This document shows positions 30,565-39,224 of a stretch of 64,000 nucleotides of DNA, one piece after another (within the stretch, counting starts at the first letter, position 1; every line of letters begins with the position of its first letter). The notes beneath the pieces were generated by a model. It was not told the origin of the DNA, ran no database searches, and saw only the letters and a list, made by a program, of their open reading frames with translations. The position numbers and the translations under genes were made by a program. The stretch lies in assembly GCA_030374805.1 (NCBI GenBank), contig JARGSG010000028.1, positions 62,001 to 126,000 of the forward strand. Direction: 5' to 3'. The DNA is from Gracilaria gracilis. Its lineage: Eukaryota; Rhodophyta; Florideophyceae; Gracilariales; Gracilariaceae.

Positions 30565-31020
30565 CTACACCGCGTCCTTGAGCCCTCTTTCCTCCTTTGT
30601 TTCCCCCCTGCCTTCATTCTGTTCCGCCCGGTCCTCGCAGTTGCGGTAGTATCGGTACACAGCGTTGCCACGGTTCGTCAACTTGACCGCGAACTTCCTC
30701 TTCGCGCTACCCACTCTCACCAGTCCCAAGCACAGCACGTTGACGCGCTTCTGCAGCTTCATCATCTTGAGGCAGTGCTTGAAATGGCTGTGCGACTTCA
30801 CCATGCCCATGCGCTCCACCTCGTGGAACAGCTCTTCGTGCGGCGCCATGCGCGTCTCGCGTTGCATCAGCACGTGTGCGATTGCGCGCGTCGGCATTGA
30901 CTGTACCCATTGCGGCGCCGCGCTGCCGCCCGCCGCGCTGCCTCCCGCAGCTGGCGCCGCCGCCGATGCCGCCGTGCTCAGCGTGGCGCGCGTTGTCCTC
31001 AGCGTGCGTAGGAAGCGCAT
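30565..31020 (-). CDS. Predicted mitochondrial small protein (ribosomal-protein-like), unknown
   Basis: 151 residues from ATG 31020 (MRFLRTLRTTRATLSTAAS, a typical mitochondrial presequence). An Ala/Gly linker follows. The core (about 45-130: MAPHEELFHEVERMGMVKSHSHFKHCLKMMKLQKRVNVLCLGL, then FAVKLTNRGNAVYRYYRN) is basic and looks like a small winged-helix or ribosomal-type fold. Similar small basic proteins are mitoribosome subunits, but I cannot name one. An upstream frame from 31152 adds 44 residues without sense as a presequence. It is divergent from the ankyrin gene. Confidence 0.6.
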   Translation of the reverse strand: MRFLRTLRTTRATLSTAASAAAPAAGGSAAGGSAAPQWVQSMPTRAIAHVLMQRETRMAPHEELFHEVERMGMVKSHSHFKHCLKMMKLQKRVNVLCLGLVRVGSAKRKFAVKLTNRGNAVYRYYRNCEDRAEQNEGRGETKEERGLKDAV

Positions 31021-31159
31021 CGTAGATCGCTCCGATTTCGCAGTGTTGAAGAACAGTGTTGAGCCAACACTGTTGACGCCCTTGAACGATCGTGGCTGGA
31101 GCTCGACGGGTGTGATCGATGCGATGATCGCATTGCGATCCGATCGTGCCATTCGCCAA

Positions 31160-31167
31160 ATTGGCGC
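31160..31167 (+). promoter_or_regulatory. ATTGGCGC word between two divergent genes
   Basis: It lies roughly midway between ATGs at 31020 and 31301, within a ccaaattggcgccca context. Confidence 0.35.
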
Positions 31168-31300
31168 CCAAAACGGCGGCCCGTTGCGTTGCGCTCTGCT
31201 ACAAATTTTGCATCAAACACATAGATACCAACCGTATCTGCGTCAGGGCTCTCTCTCCAACGTCGGAGCGGAGCTATAGAGTGTGTCTTAGTCGCCGTCG

Positions 31301-31819
31301 ATGGAGCAACAGTCCACCTCACCGCCGTTCACCGTACGCTCCAGCGCGTGCGAGCTTCGCGCCGCCGCGCGCTCGGGCGATCTCGAAGCGACGGAGCAAA
31401 TCCTCGCACGCTACGATTCGTCTCAGCCCGCGCTTCACAAGTTGTTACCGGCGGTGCTCACCGCCGTCGACCGCGAGTCGGGCAACAGCGCGTTGCACCT
31501 ATGTTGCGCAAACGGCCACGAGCAGCTGGCCCAACGTCTGCTGACGCTGCACAACAACGTCAATCAGAAGAATGCGTCGGGCTCAACGCCGTTGCATTAC
31601 GCGTGCGTGACGGGGCAGCTTGACGTGGTGCGCGTCTTGCTGCGCCATGGCGCTCTGCCCGTTGTGGAGAATCGGTTTGGTAAGACGGCGTTGGATGAGG
31701 CTTATAGTGGCTCTCATCAGCACGTCGTCGACTTTTTAATTCAGCACGTACAATGCAACGCTACCGCTCCGGATCTCACGGAAGCGGAACAAGCGCCGTC
31801 ACAACAACAGCCATCATGA
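31301..31819 (+). CDS. Ankyrin-repeat protein, Yar1-like
   Basis: 172 residues. Three ankyrin repeats: GNSALHLCCANGHEQLAQRLL, GSTPLHYACVTGQLDVVRVLL and GKTALDEAYSGSHQHVVDFLI (about residues 60-150), preceded by a capping helix. Size and a short charged tail resemble yeast Yar1, a chaperone of ribosomal protein S3, but many short ankyrin proteins look alike, so this is a guess. Its stop codon overlaps the end of the convergent PDX2 gene. Confidence 0.8.
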   Translation: MEQQSTSPPFTVRSSACELRAAARSGDLEATEQILARYDSSQPALHKLLPAVLTAVDRESGNSALHLCCANGHEQLAQRLLTLHNNVNQKNASGSTPLHYACVTGQLDVVRVLLRHGALPVVENRFGKTALDEAYSGSHQHVVDFLIQHVQCNATAPDLTEAEQAPSQQQPS

Positions 31820-32449
31820 TACAGTCTGCTTACGCTTTAGAACCATGTGCAAGAACAACTCATGCACGCGAGTGTCGTCCGTAAGTTCGGGGTGAAAAGT
31901 ACAGCCAAGCACGTTACCCTGTCGCACCAACACAGCTCGCTCCCTAAACGCAGCCAGAGCCTGTACACCGTCGCCCATCTGCACGACGGCCGGTGCGCGA
32001 ATATGCACCGCTCTCAACGCGGCACCTCCCTGGAACGGGTACACATCGGCGCTGACAAAACTCTCAAACGAATCAATCTGGGAGCCATAGGCATTTCGAT
32101 CAACCACCACGTCCAACACACCAATTCGTTGCTGCTCGTCAAACTGTCGAATCTGCCTGGCCAACAAGATGAGACCGGCACATGTGCCGAAGATGGGAAG
32201 TCCGTCTTGTACCAGTTTGCGAATGGGTTGCATCAGTTTGAAATCGATTAGTAGTTTACTTATAACGGTACTTTCTCCACCGGGAATGATTAAAGCGTCT
32301 ATGTGCTTCAGGTCGTTGACTTGTTTGACCGCGCTCACCGAGCGCACGCCGCACGCATGCAGCATGGCGGTGTGCTCTGCAAAGTCGCCCTGTAACTCCA
32401 ATACGCCCACATTGAGCGTGGAAAAGTCCGGTTTGTCATCGGGCTTCAT
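31814..32449 (-). CDS. PDX2: PDX2 glutaminase subunit of pyridoxal 5'-phosphate synthase
   Basis: 211 residues from ATG 32449. Class I glutamine amidotransferase: LNVGVLELQGDFAEH, PGGESTVISKLL (the PdxT oxyanion loop), the nucleophile C90 in FGTCAGLILLA and H186/E188 in TFHPEL. It hands ammonia from glutamine to PDX1 for vitamin B6 synthesis. The last 6 bases overlap the last 6 bases of the ankyrin gene on the other strand. PDX1 is not in the window. Confidence 0.95.
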   Translation of the reverse strand: MKPDDKPDFSTLNVGVLELQGDFAEHTAMLHACGVRSVSAVKQVNDLKHIDALIIPGGESTVISKLLIDFKLMQPIRKLVQDGLPIFGTCAGLILLARQIRQFDEQQRIGVLDVVVDRNAYGSQIDSFESFVSADVYPFQGGAALRAVHIRAPAVVQMGDGVQALAAFRERAVLVRQGNVLGCTFHPELTDDTRVHELFLHMVLKRKQTVS

Positions 32450-32553
32450 TGCGAACGAGGAGGAGAACGACACCCACGTCGCGACGAAGAAGCCACAAGC
32501 TCAGCGAAGTTATATGTGCGTATGTATATAAAAAAAATTGAATGGACCATAAA

Positions 32554-33855
32554 TCACGACGCGGACGAACGCGAACGAATGAATTCGGTCACATCGACAT
32601 GCGCCTCACGTTCCAGGCTCTCATAATGTCGGATCTGCATCATCACCGACGCCGGGGCCGTGGCATCCACCCATCCGCGCTCCGCGTCGTCGTCCGCCTC
32701 CAACGTTGCGCTTCCAATAACCTGCACCGCCTCTTGCAATGTCGTCGGGCTCTGCTGCTGCAGCTTATCGTCCCCCTCAACCACCAGCTGCGAGCGCGCT
32801 GACGAAGACACTGTGCGAACGACGGCCGACGACACTTCTGGCGGCGCGACGGAGGAGTGACCGCGCTGCGGGGCTGCCATTGCCTGTTGCTCGTCGCTGT
32901 TGGCGGACGGCGCGGGCGTGGCAGGCGGCGGCCGCGACACCGCCGCGTGTGGCAGGGGCGGTATGTCAGCCGAGACTATGCGCTCATACAGCTCGGTGCT
33001 TTGTGCGGCACCCAGCGGTTGTGAGGCTGCAACGGGTTCAGAGGCATCCACGACCAAATCTGAGGGCGCAATAGGCTCTGAAACAGCAACCAGAGCGTCC
33101 AAGGCGACGCCTGCGTAGCCAGCCACAGGTGGGGCATCAGCCGCTGGTAGAGCATCAACCGGAGCGACGGCATGAGCCGCAGCGCCAAAATCAGTGGCGA
33201 CGTTAGCATCACTGGTAGCACCACCATCAACAGTAGCACCAGCATCACCGGTAGCACCACCATCAACAGTAGCACCAACATCAATAGTAGCACCAGCATC
33301 AACAGTAGCACCAGCACCAGCAGTAGCGCCAGCCTTACCGGCGGCGCCAGTACCATCGACAGTGCCTGTACCATTGGCGGCGCTAGTACCATTGGCAGCG
33401 CCAGTCTCATCAGCAGCACCATTACTATGGGCAGCGCCAGCCTCACCGGCGGCACCAGCACCATCGGCAGCGCCAGCTTCATCGGCAGCGCCAGTACCGT
33501 CGACGGTGCCAGCCTCAGCACCAGCACCAGCACCAGCGGCGGGCGCAGAGCCGCGCGTGCCGTCCGAAGTCCTTTGCGCCATCTGCGCAGTGATCTGCTT
33601 TGTTCTGCGCGTGGGAACAGAAAGCATTTCAAAGCTACCAGCAATCAGCGAAGAGGCGGCCACATGATCGGCCGCACTCTGCGCGGCGGCAGAAGCGGCG
33701 GCAGCGTCTTCAGCCGCGTTTGCAACAGGCGCGCTAGCCGCGGCACGACGCCGCGACGACACGCGATGAAAGTTATGGTTGCGGGTCACATGCGACTTGG
33801 GAGTACGCGTGATGGGGTGTTGCGCACTGCCCAGACAGCTGCAATGGGCGCCCAT
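32554..33855 (-). CDS. Ala-rich repeat protein with N-myristoylation and palmitoylation signals
   Basis: 433 residues. It begins MGAHCSCLGSAQH: Gly2 and Ser6 fit N-myristoylation, and Cys5 and Cys7 could be palmitoylated. Residues about 105-230 are six-residue units such as GAADGA, GATVDG and GTGAAD from an 18-bp minisatellite. The remainder is Ala/Ser/Pro-rich and acidic. No conserved catalytic domain. Membrane association is a prediction from the first residues. It is followed by PDX2 in the same direction, 104 bases downstream. Confidence 0.6.
   Translation of the reverse strand: MGAHCSCLGSAQHPITRTPKSHVTRNHNFHRVSSRRRAAASAPVANAAEDAAAASAAAQSAADHVAASSLIAGSFEMLSVPTRRTKQITAQMAQRTSDGTRGSAPAAGAGAGAEAGTVDGTGAADEAGAADGAGAAGEAGAAHSNGAADETGAANGTSAANGTGTVDGTGAAGKAGATAGAGATVDAGATIDVGATVDGGATGDAGATVDGGATSDANVATDFGAAAHAVAPVDALPAADAPPVAGYAGVALDALVAVSEPIAPSDLVVDASEPVAASQPLGAAQSTELYERIVSADIPPLPHAAVSRPPPATPAPSANSDEQQAMAAPQRGHSSVAPPEVSSAVVRTVSSSARSQLVVEGDDKLQQQSPTTLQEAVQVIGSATLEADDDAERGWVDATAPASVMMQIRHYESLEREAHVDVTEFIRSRSSAS
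33185..33535. repeat. 18-bp minisatellite within the Ala-rich gene
   Basis: Imperfect units around gtagcaccaccatcaaca are repeated through the region and encode the GATVDG-type hexapeptides on the minus strand. Unit boundaries drift, so I give approximate limits. Confidence 0.8.
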
Positions 33856-34401
33856 GGTGGCAGCAACGGAGGGCAGCGCGGCGGCGGTGGGGAACGGGAA
33901 GCAGATGAGGGTGGCGGGACTGACGGCGCTGGGACGCGGCGCTGGGTGAACGACAGCGCGGAGGAGGAGGAGGAGGAGGCGATGGGACGTTGCATTGACG
34001 GCTGCGGCGGCTCGCGGACCGTTGCGTGGCGACGCGCGGTGCTCGTCGTGACGTGTACCGCTGCGCAGCGTTTACTGTACGCTGCGTAATTGAGCGCGCG
34101 CGCCGTGAATTGACTCCGTTTTGGCGCCAATTGCGCGCGCGGCTGCATGAGGTGTCGCTGCGGCCGAAAGCGCGGGAACGCGCGCCAAGCCGCCACTATT
34201 TCAGCGCGCTCTGCAGCTGATCATCGCTCCATCTGCCGCCGTCGTCCTCCGCCCCGTCTGCTGTGCTCGTCGTCCACCCGCCGTTGTCCTGTTGCTGTGT
34301 TTTCACTTTGCTCCCCCGCCCCCTCTTCCCTGCTTCCGACCGCTTGTGGTGCTCTGCTTGTCTTTCTCTTGTGTTCGTTTGTTTGTACGCTAGCTCGCAG
34401 T
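33856..34401. other. Divergent promoter of the Ala-rich gene and PCNA
   Basis: 546 bases with a palindromic E2F-like site at 34119-34130 and GCGCCAAG (minus-strand CTTGGCGC) at 34182-34189. Confidence 0.55.
34119..34130 (+). promoter_or_regulatory. E2F-type site TTTTGGCGCCAA upstream of PCNA
   Basis: The core TTGGCGCCAA (34121-34130) is a perfect palindrome and includes TTTGGCGC, the classical E2F/DP box. PCNA is a well-known E2F target in plants and animals. The site is about 270 bases before the PCNA ATG. Confidence 0.55.
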
Positions 34402-35238
34402 ATGTTCGAAGCGAAGCTCACCGATGGCACAACCATCAAGAGGGTTCTTGACGCCATCAAGGACCTCATCGACCAGGCAAACTTTGACTGCTCGGCCGAT
34501 GGACTCTCGCTTCAAGCTATGGATATACCGCATGTGTGCCTCACCACCATGACTCTGCGGTCGCAAGCGTTTGAGGTGTATAGGTGCGACCGGCCACTGT
34601 CGATGGGCATCAACCTATCGTCTTTCTCAAAAATCCTGAAGTGTGCGGGGCCCAAGGACTCCGTCAAGATCGTGGCGAACGATGAGGGTGCCGACTGTGC
34701 CGAGTTCATCTTCGAGAATGAGTCGGCCGACCGTATCGCTCACTTCGAGCTCAAGCTTATGGACATCGACTCGGAGCATCTGTCCATCCCTGAGGACAGC
34801 GACTACGAAGCTATCATCAGCATGCCGTCGCAGGAGTATCGACGAATCTTCTCCGATCTGGCCATCATCGGTGATACCATCACCATCGAGATCACAAAAA
34901 ATACCGCCTGCTTTTCGGTCGAGGGCGATATCGGAAATGGATCTCTCAACCTGGCTCAAAGTGACTCGGCCGATGACAAGAACGCGGTCACTATCAACGT
35001 TAAGGAACCGGTGAAGATGACGTTCCCGGGCAAGTACCTTAACACTTTCACGAAGGCGGTGCCAATATCGGAGTTCGTGACACTGTGTCTCACGGATGGC
35101 AACCCGCTGGCCATCGAGTTCTCGCTGCCGGACGAGGCCGGCTTTGTACGATACTTCCTCGCGCCCAAGATCGACCAGGAGGTGGACGCCGACGAGGAGG
35201 AGGAGGACGCCGATGAGGACAACGACGAAGAGGAATAG
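34402..35238 (+). CDS. PCNA: Proliferating cell nuclear antigen
   Basis: 278 residues from ATG 34402 (MFEAKLTDGTTIKRVLDAIKDL). Standard PCNA marks: FDCSADGLSLQAMDIPHVCL, YRCDRPLSMGINLSSFSKILKCA, HFELKLMDIDSEHLSIPE, NTFTKAVPISEFVTLCLTDGNPLAIEF, and GFVRYFLAPKIDQ. It lacks the usual short ending; instead a tail DADEEEEDADEDNDEEE adds about 17 acidic residues. It is the DNA sliding clamp for replicative polymerases. The upstream frame is open but has no PCNA-like sequence. Confidence 0.98.
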   Translation: MFEAKLTDGTTIKRVLDAIKDLIDQANFDCSADGLSLQAMDIPHVCLTTMTLRSQAFEVYRCDRPLSMGINLSSFSKILKCAGPKDSVKIVANDEGADCAEFIFENESADRIAHFELKLMDIDSEHLSIPEDSDYEAIISMPSQEYRRIFSDLAIIGDTITIEITKNTACFSVEGDIGNGSLNLAQSDSADDKNAVTINVKEPVKMTFPGKYLNTFTKAVPISEFVTLCLTDGNPLAIEFSLPDEAGFVRYFLAPKIDQEVDADEEEEDADEDNDEEE

Positions 35239-35317
35239 ATCTATTAAATGTGTACTGTTGATAAAAGCTCTTATTTCTTTCCTCTTTCAAGCCAACGCCG
35301 GCGCGCGCGCGCGGCGC

Positions 35318-35401
35318 GTGGCGCGTGGCGCGTGGCGCGTGGCGCGTGGCGCGCGGCGCGTGGCGCTTGGCGCTTGGCGCTTGGCGCTTGGCGCGTGGCA
35401 C
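35318..35401 (+). repeat. Array of twelve 7-bp units between PCNA and the ELMO gene
   Basis: Reading from 35318: GTGGCGC five times, GCGGCGC, GTGGCGC, TTGGCGC four times, GTGGCAC. The TTGGCGC block (35367-35394) is the same heptamer found singly in several promoters of the island. It ends about 410 bases before the ELMO ATG. Confidence 0.9.
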
Positions 35402-35810
35402 GTGCGTTGCTGCGTGCCCCCCCCTTCTGCCCTTACTGTATCCTATATACTGCCGCAGCGCAGCGTTGGTGCGGTGCCGCGCGCCGCTCCGCGCCGCTTG
35501 GAGTAACCACGTTCGTAGAGTTACCTTTTCGCCAACACTCAAACGAAACGGCCTTGCGCCCTTTTCCGTTCGCTTGTGATCGTCCCGGCGCCGCTTGACG
35601 CTCGCAGACACCAGCACTTCGTTTGCTCATGGTGTTTCCCTGCTTCGCGCTTAGTCGTCTGGTACGTATCTATTCGCGCACAAACAGCCCAGCCACATAC
35701 CACGACCACGCCGTGTTCTCTGACATCGCCCCGTCTTCTGTTTGTGTTGCTTGCCTGCTTGTGTCTGCCGTTGTGCGTAGATACACGCCATTCGATTGTT
35801 CTTGCACAGA

Positions 35811-36665
35811 ATGGTAAAGAGGGCTCGAAGATTGGTTACGGGACACACGCAGGTTGCACGAATATGCGGCGCGGGTACCTCCACTGTTCAGCCACACACG
35901 TCCGCCATGTCCGCAGCTTTGTGGCGTGAATGTTCCTCCTCGAAACAGCTTGCTTCTTTGCTCACCACGTTGCAACGCGCTGACTTTGACGTGCAGCATG
36001 TCGTGTCTTCCATCTGTGAGCACAAGAATATCAACCCCGACTCTCAAGTGGCTCGCAATCTATGTGCCTGCGTCACCGACATCAAATCCGTCAATCGACT
36101 CATTCATAGCGTGCGTTCCATGAGTGCGCTAGCGTTTGACAGTGAGAACGACGCGCACGAACAAATGTTGGAGAGGTTGTGGCAGCTGTTATTGCCGCAC
36201 GTGCAGAGAGCTGGGGGGCGTTATTCAAAGGATTGGGGTCGTATTGGCTTCCAACAAGCCGACCCTGCCAGCGATTTCAGAGGCGGTGGAATTCTTGCCT
36301 TGCATCAATTGCTGTACATTTCGCAACAGCGACAGACGGTGGCGCGACGAATGATTGTAGAACCCGCGCAGGAGCTTCAACGATATCCGTGGGCGTGTGT
36401 TGGAATCAATCTGACCATGGAGGCGTTGAAGATTTTGGAGGCGAGAAAGATCGATCATAGCTTGTATGGAAAATCGCTGGAACAAGGCTTGGCTGTGTTT
36501 CATGAATTGTACTGCGACATGTTTGAAATCTTGCATCGCACATGGGTTACGGCTAATCCTGACAACGTTCTAGCCTTTCCTCCTGTGATGAAACAGGTCA
36601 TTTGTGACATAGATCAAGAGATATCCACCACGGGTTCGTTGGTACCGCCACCCTCTGAGGCATAG
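35811..36665 (+). CDS. ELMO/CED-12-domain protein, probable GAP for Arl GTPases
   Basis: 284 residues from ATG 35811. The ELMO domain is at about 105-260: HEQMLERLWQLLLPH, YSKDWGRIGFQQADPASDFRGGGILALHQLLYISQ, YPWACVGINLTMEALKIL and LYCDMFEILHRTW. The order DWGRIGFQQADPASDFRGGG is the family signature. Animal ELMOD proteins act as GAPs for Arl2 and related GTPases; that role is inferred here. The leader before the ATG has a gtacgt near 35660 and a ttgcacag just before 35811, so a 5' UTR intron is possible. The first 30 residues look basic and unstructured. Confidence 0.85.
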   Translation: MVKRARRLVTGHTQVARICGAGTSTVQPHTSAMSAALWRECSSSKQLASLLTTLQRADFDVQHVVSSICEHKNINPDSQVARNLCACVTDIKSVNRLIHSVRSMSALAFDSENDAHEQMLERLWQLLLPHVQRAGGRYSKDWGRIGFQQADPASDFRGGGILALHQLLYISQQRQTVARRMIVEPAQELQRYPWACVGINLTMEALKILEARKIDHSLYGKSLEQGLAVFHELYCDMFEILHRTWVTANPDNVLAFPPVMKQVICDIDQEISTTGSLVPPPSEA

Positions 36666-36687
36666 TGCTTCCCAATTTGGGAAGCAC
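36665..36687 (+). other. Perfect hairpin at the ELMO stop codon
   Basis: GTGCTTCCC, loop AATTT, GGGAAGCAC. The first G is the last base of the TAG stop. A 9-bp perfect stem this close to a stop may affect 3' processing or RNA stability. Confidence 0.8.
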
Positions 36688-36990
36688 CATGACGCATAAA
36701 TCGCAACCGTTCTTGCGCCTGATCGTGCCCCTGTTTTTCTTCTTTTTCTGTTATTTCTGTTGACATGCGTTGGCCTCACGCAAAGCGAGAGCCCAACGTT
36801 ATAAATAAAACTTTTATGTAGTGTAGATGCGGTCCGCAGCGTTTATGCAAATGAAACAAAATGCATCTGGATACCGTGGCCCACGCAGGTGGCGTGTGCG
36901 ACGTGTATGACCGGCTCTCGGATCTGAGTGAGAGCTGGCGCCGCCGCCCGCAGTGCTACAAGTTCAAGACCTCGGCCGGAGATTAAGGAT

Positions 36991-37102
36991 TGTGGCGCAA
37001 AGTGCGCAGTTGAAAGGTTGAATAAAATAGAACTTGTTGTTGATAACTGAGTGTTTATCCTCGTCAAAAGAGAGTTGCCTCTCTGTCTTTACCTTTTATA
37101 CT
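36991..37102 (-). mobile_element. R-U5 half of a 230-bp LTR, split by the Harbinger insertion
   Basis: It aligns to 47842-47955 at about 93% and carries the minus-strand TATAAAAGG at 37092-37100. Its outer end is TGTGGC on the plus strand, so the LTR ends ..CCACA on the minus strand. Together with 40610-40730 it makes a 231-base LTR. The 3-bp ACT at 37100-37102 is one target-site copy of the insertion. Confidence 0.8.
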
Positions 37103-37103
37103 A

Positions 37104-37122
37104 AGCGCTTCCTGAAAACACA
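37104..37122 (+). repeat. Left 19-bp terminal inverted repeat of the Harbinger element
   Basis: Exact reverse complement of 40590-40608. Confidence 0.95.
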
Positions 37123-37948
37123 AAAACCATAATGTGTGCCTGCATTTTCAAAATTGTGCGGGCACCAATCATGAAATGTGCCAGCACAAACGGTGTAAAT
37201 AAACTTTCTTCGCCTCGAAAGAGGTTGATTGTATAAAAGCAAAAAGCGATTTAAGCAACTCAACCAAAAACCTAATAACACCCCCGCCCGCTCATCTTCC
37301 CACCGCTGCAAGTTCATCCATTCCCATCGGGGGCCTTTCTCAGGTGCTTTCCTGCGCTGTCGAGCGCTAGGTGCTTCTCTTTCGCGCATCGTTGCGGAAC
37401 TACACTGTCGGACCCCCATGGTGCCCCCAACATTGCAGAAGGCCGCCAAACGTGTTGCACAGCTGCAACGAGCGCTACCGGGCGCAGAACGGGCATGCAA
37501 ACGCACCCCAATCCAAGGCCACAAGCGCCATCTTCACAAGGCCGCTCAACTCCGATCATCACCGAGCGCTCTCACATCCGCGACGCTGAGACCAACGCAA
37601 CTTCCATCACCGCCGTAAGCACTATCACCGAAACGCCGATCACTGCCAATCACGACCGAAATCCACCAACGCCGCGACGCGCATGCCGAGACAAGCTTGG
37701 CTGCCGCAGCAACGCTCATCTATACAACGGCGGTCACCGATACTACCCACCTGCTCCAAGCACCACTACCGCCGACACGCGCAGGAAAATGCAACAGTGA
37801 CATGCACAGTTTCTACTACCGCGATCACCAAAACCACAGTACACCCAGCGCCACCACCGCCGCGAAGCACAAGCCAGCAAACTGTGCCGGCCGCCACAAC
37901 CACCATTTGCACACAGTCTATTAGCAACAAAATCGCGTCGTCTCTCTA
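37123..37948 (+). other. Subterminal leader of the Harbinger element
   Basis: 826 bases, Pro/Thr/His-rich if translated in any plus frame, ending at the Myb-like gene. Probably untranslated; a short intron or extra exon cannot be excluded. Confidence 0.4.
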
Positions 37949-39127
37949 ATGGAACGGCTTTCCGACAGGGAGTATGAGGTATACCGGGCATTACCAGAGG
38001 ACGTGTCAGGCGCACCGTCGGAGCTAAGAACCGTGGAACTGTTGTCTTCGTCGCCTCCCGTTGTTGAAGGTCAAACATTTCATCACCCTTCCGCGAATAT
38101 GTTCCCAGTAGCAAGAGCACCACAAGTACATCGACATCAGGAAGGTTTGCACTATGTTAATACTACGTCTGATGGTAGGGTCTATGCGAGAAGCTCAGTG
38201 GATATTGTGCCAACGCGCACGCAGTCTACGGGTATCGCTCGGACTATAATTCTCCCATCAATCACCAAAAAGAAACGACCTCCCAAGCATGACAACCGCG
38301 CCACTGCAAGCAACACCGGGGGGAGGGGAAGCGGATTCACGCAAAACGAAATTGACTCGCTGCTGGAGGTATTGGAGAAGCACCTCCCTGTTGGAAGAGA
38401 TGAGTGGGATGCAGTACAGAGGATTCATCACTCCCGATTTCCCGAACATGCGAGAAACATTGACTCATTAAAACGAAAGTTCTCTGCGTTGCACCGCAAG
38501 AACGTTCCTACCGGAGACCCGCATATACCGGAAGACGTCAAGAGCGCCAAATATATTCGAGAGCAAATTTCAGAGAGGTTCGACTTGGGAGACGGTGAAA
38601 ATGTGGAGGAAGTGGCTGAAGAGTGCTTCGAGAACACCGAGAACTGCCTTGATGATACAAACGGGATGGAGCAACCACAACAGTACGAACCTGAGACACA
38701 CACTGCATGCCCTAACACGAACACACCGGGCAGCCCCACGCCCAGCAGGCCACCCAGCAGACCACCATCACTAACTGGCAGGCCAGGATTCTCACCACGA
38801 CCTTTGATTAGAAAGCGTTCGTCACCCCCGCCAAAGAATGGCGATGATCTCATGTCAATTTACAAGATGACCCTGCTCGAAGAGCAGAAGCGCAGAGCTG
38901 AGGAGCACGAGCGCCGGATGCAAGAACGAGAGAAGGAGCGAACACGACGAGAGGAAGAACGGAAGAGACGTGAAGAAGAACGAGCAGCAGAGCGCGAGCG
39001 TCGTGAGGAGGACAATCGCCGTCAGGATAGATTTGTGCAGATGCTAATGGTAATGGCCTTTGGTGGAAAGGGCAACGATGTGCCTTGTTCCCTTTTCCCA
39101 GACCCCCACGAAAACACCGGGACTTAA
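37949..39127 (+). CDS. Harbinger Myb/SANT-like DNA-binding protein
   Basis: 392 residues. The trihelix/SANT-like domain is at about 128-215: GSGFTQNEIDSLLEVLEKHLPVGRDEWDAVQRIHHSRFPEHARNIDSLKRKFSALHR. A Pro/Ser/Thr linker follows. The last third is a highly charged helix, KRRAEEHERRMQEREKERTRREEERKRR, likely a coiled coil. In PIF/Harbinger elements such a protein binds the termini and recruits the transposase. The stop is 98 bases from the convergent transposase stop. Confidence 0.8.
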   Translation: MERLSDREYEVYRALPEDVSGAPSELRTVELLSSSPPVVEGQTFHHPSANMFPVARAPQVHRHQEGLHYVNTTSDGRVYARSSVDIVPTRTQSTGIARTIILPSITKKKRPPKHDNRATASNTGGRGSGFTQNEIDSLLEVLEKHLPVGRDEWDAVQRIHHSRFPEHARNIDSLKRKFSALHRKNVPTGDPHIPEDVKSAKYIREQISERFDLGDGENVEEVAEECFENTENCLDDTNGMEQPQQYEPETHTACPNTNTPGSPTPSRPPSRPPSLTGRPGFSPRPLIRKRSSPPPKNGDDLMSIYKMTLLEEQKRRAEEHERRMQEREKERTRREEERKRREEERAAERERREEDNRRQDRFVQMLMVMAFGGKGNDVPCSLFPDPHENTGT

Positions 39128-39224
39128 GTGCTGCTAGCAAGCGCCCGTTAGGACTCATAAAGTAAACAAAGTTGTATTAGTAGTCCCACAAGTAGCATAA
39201 AAAAACACAAGTACCCTCGTTGTT

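Noticed and set aside
33856..34401. Extended PCNA N-terminus
   Set aside because: The frame is open upstream, but PCNA proteins begin MFEAK at the ATG 34402.
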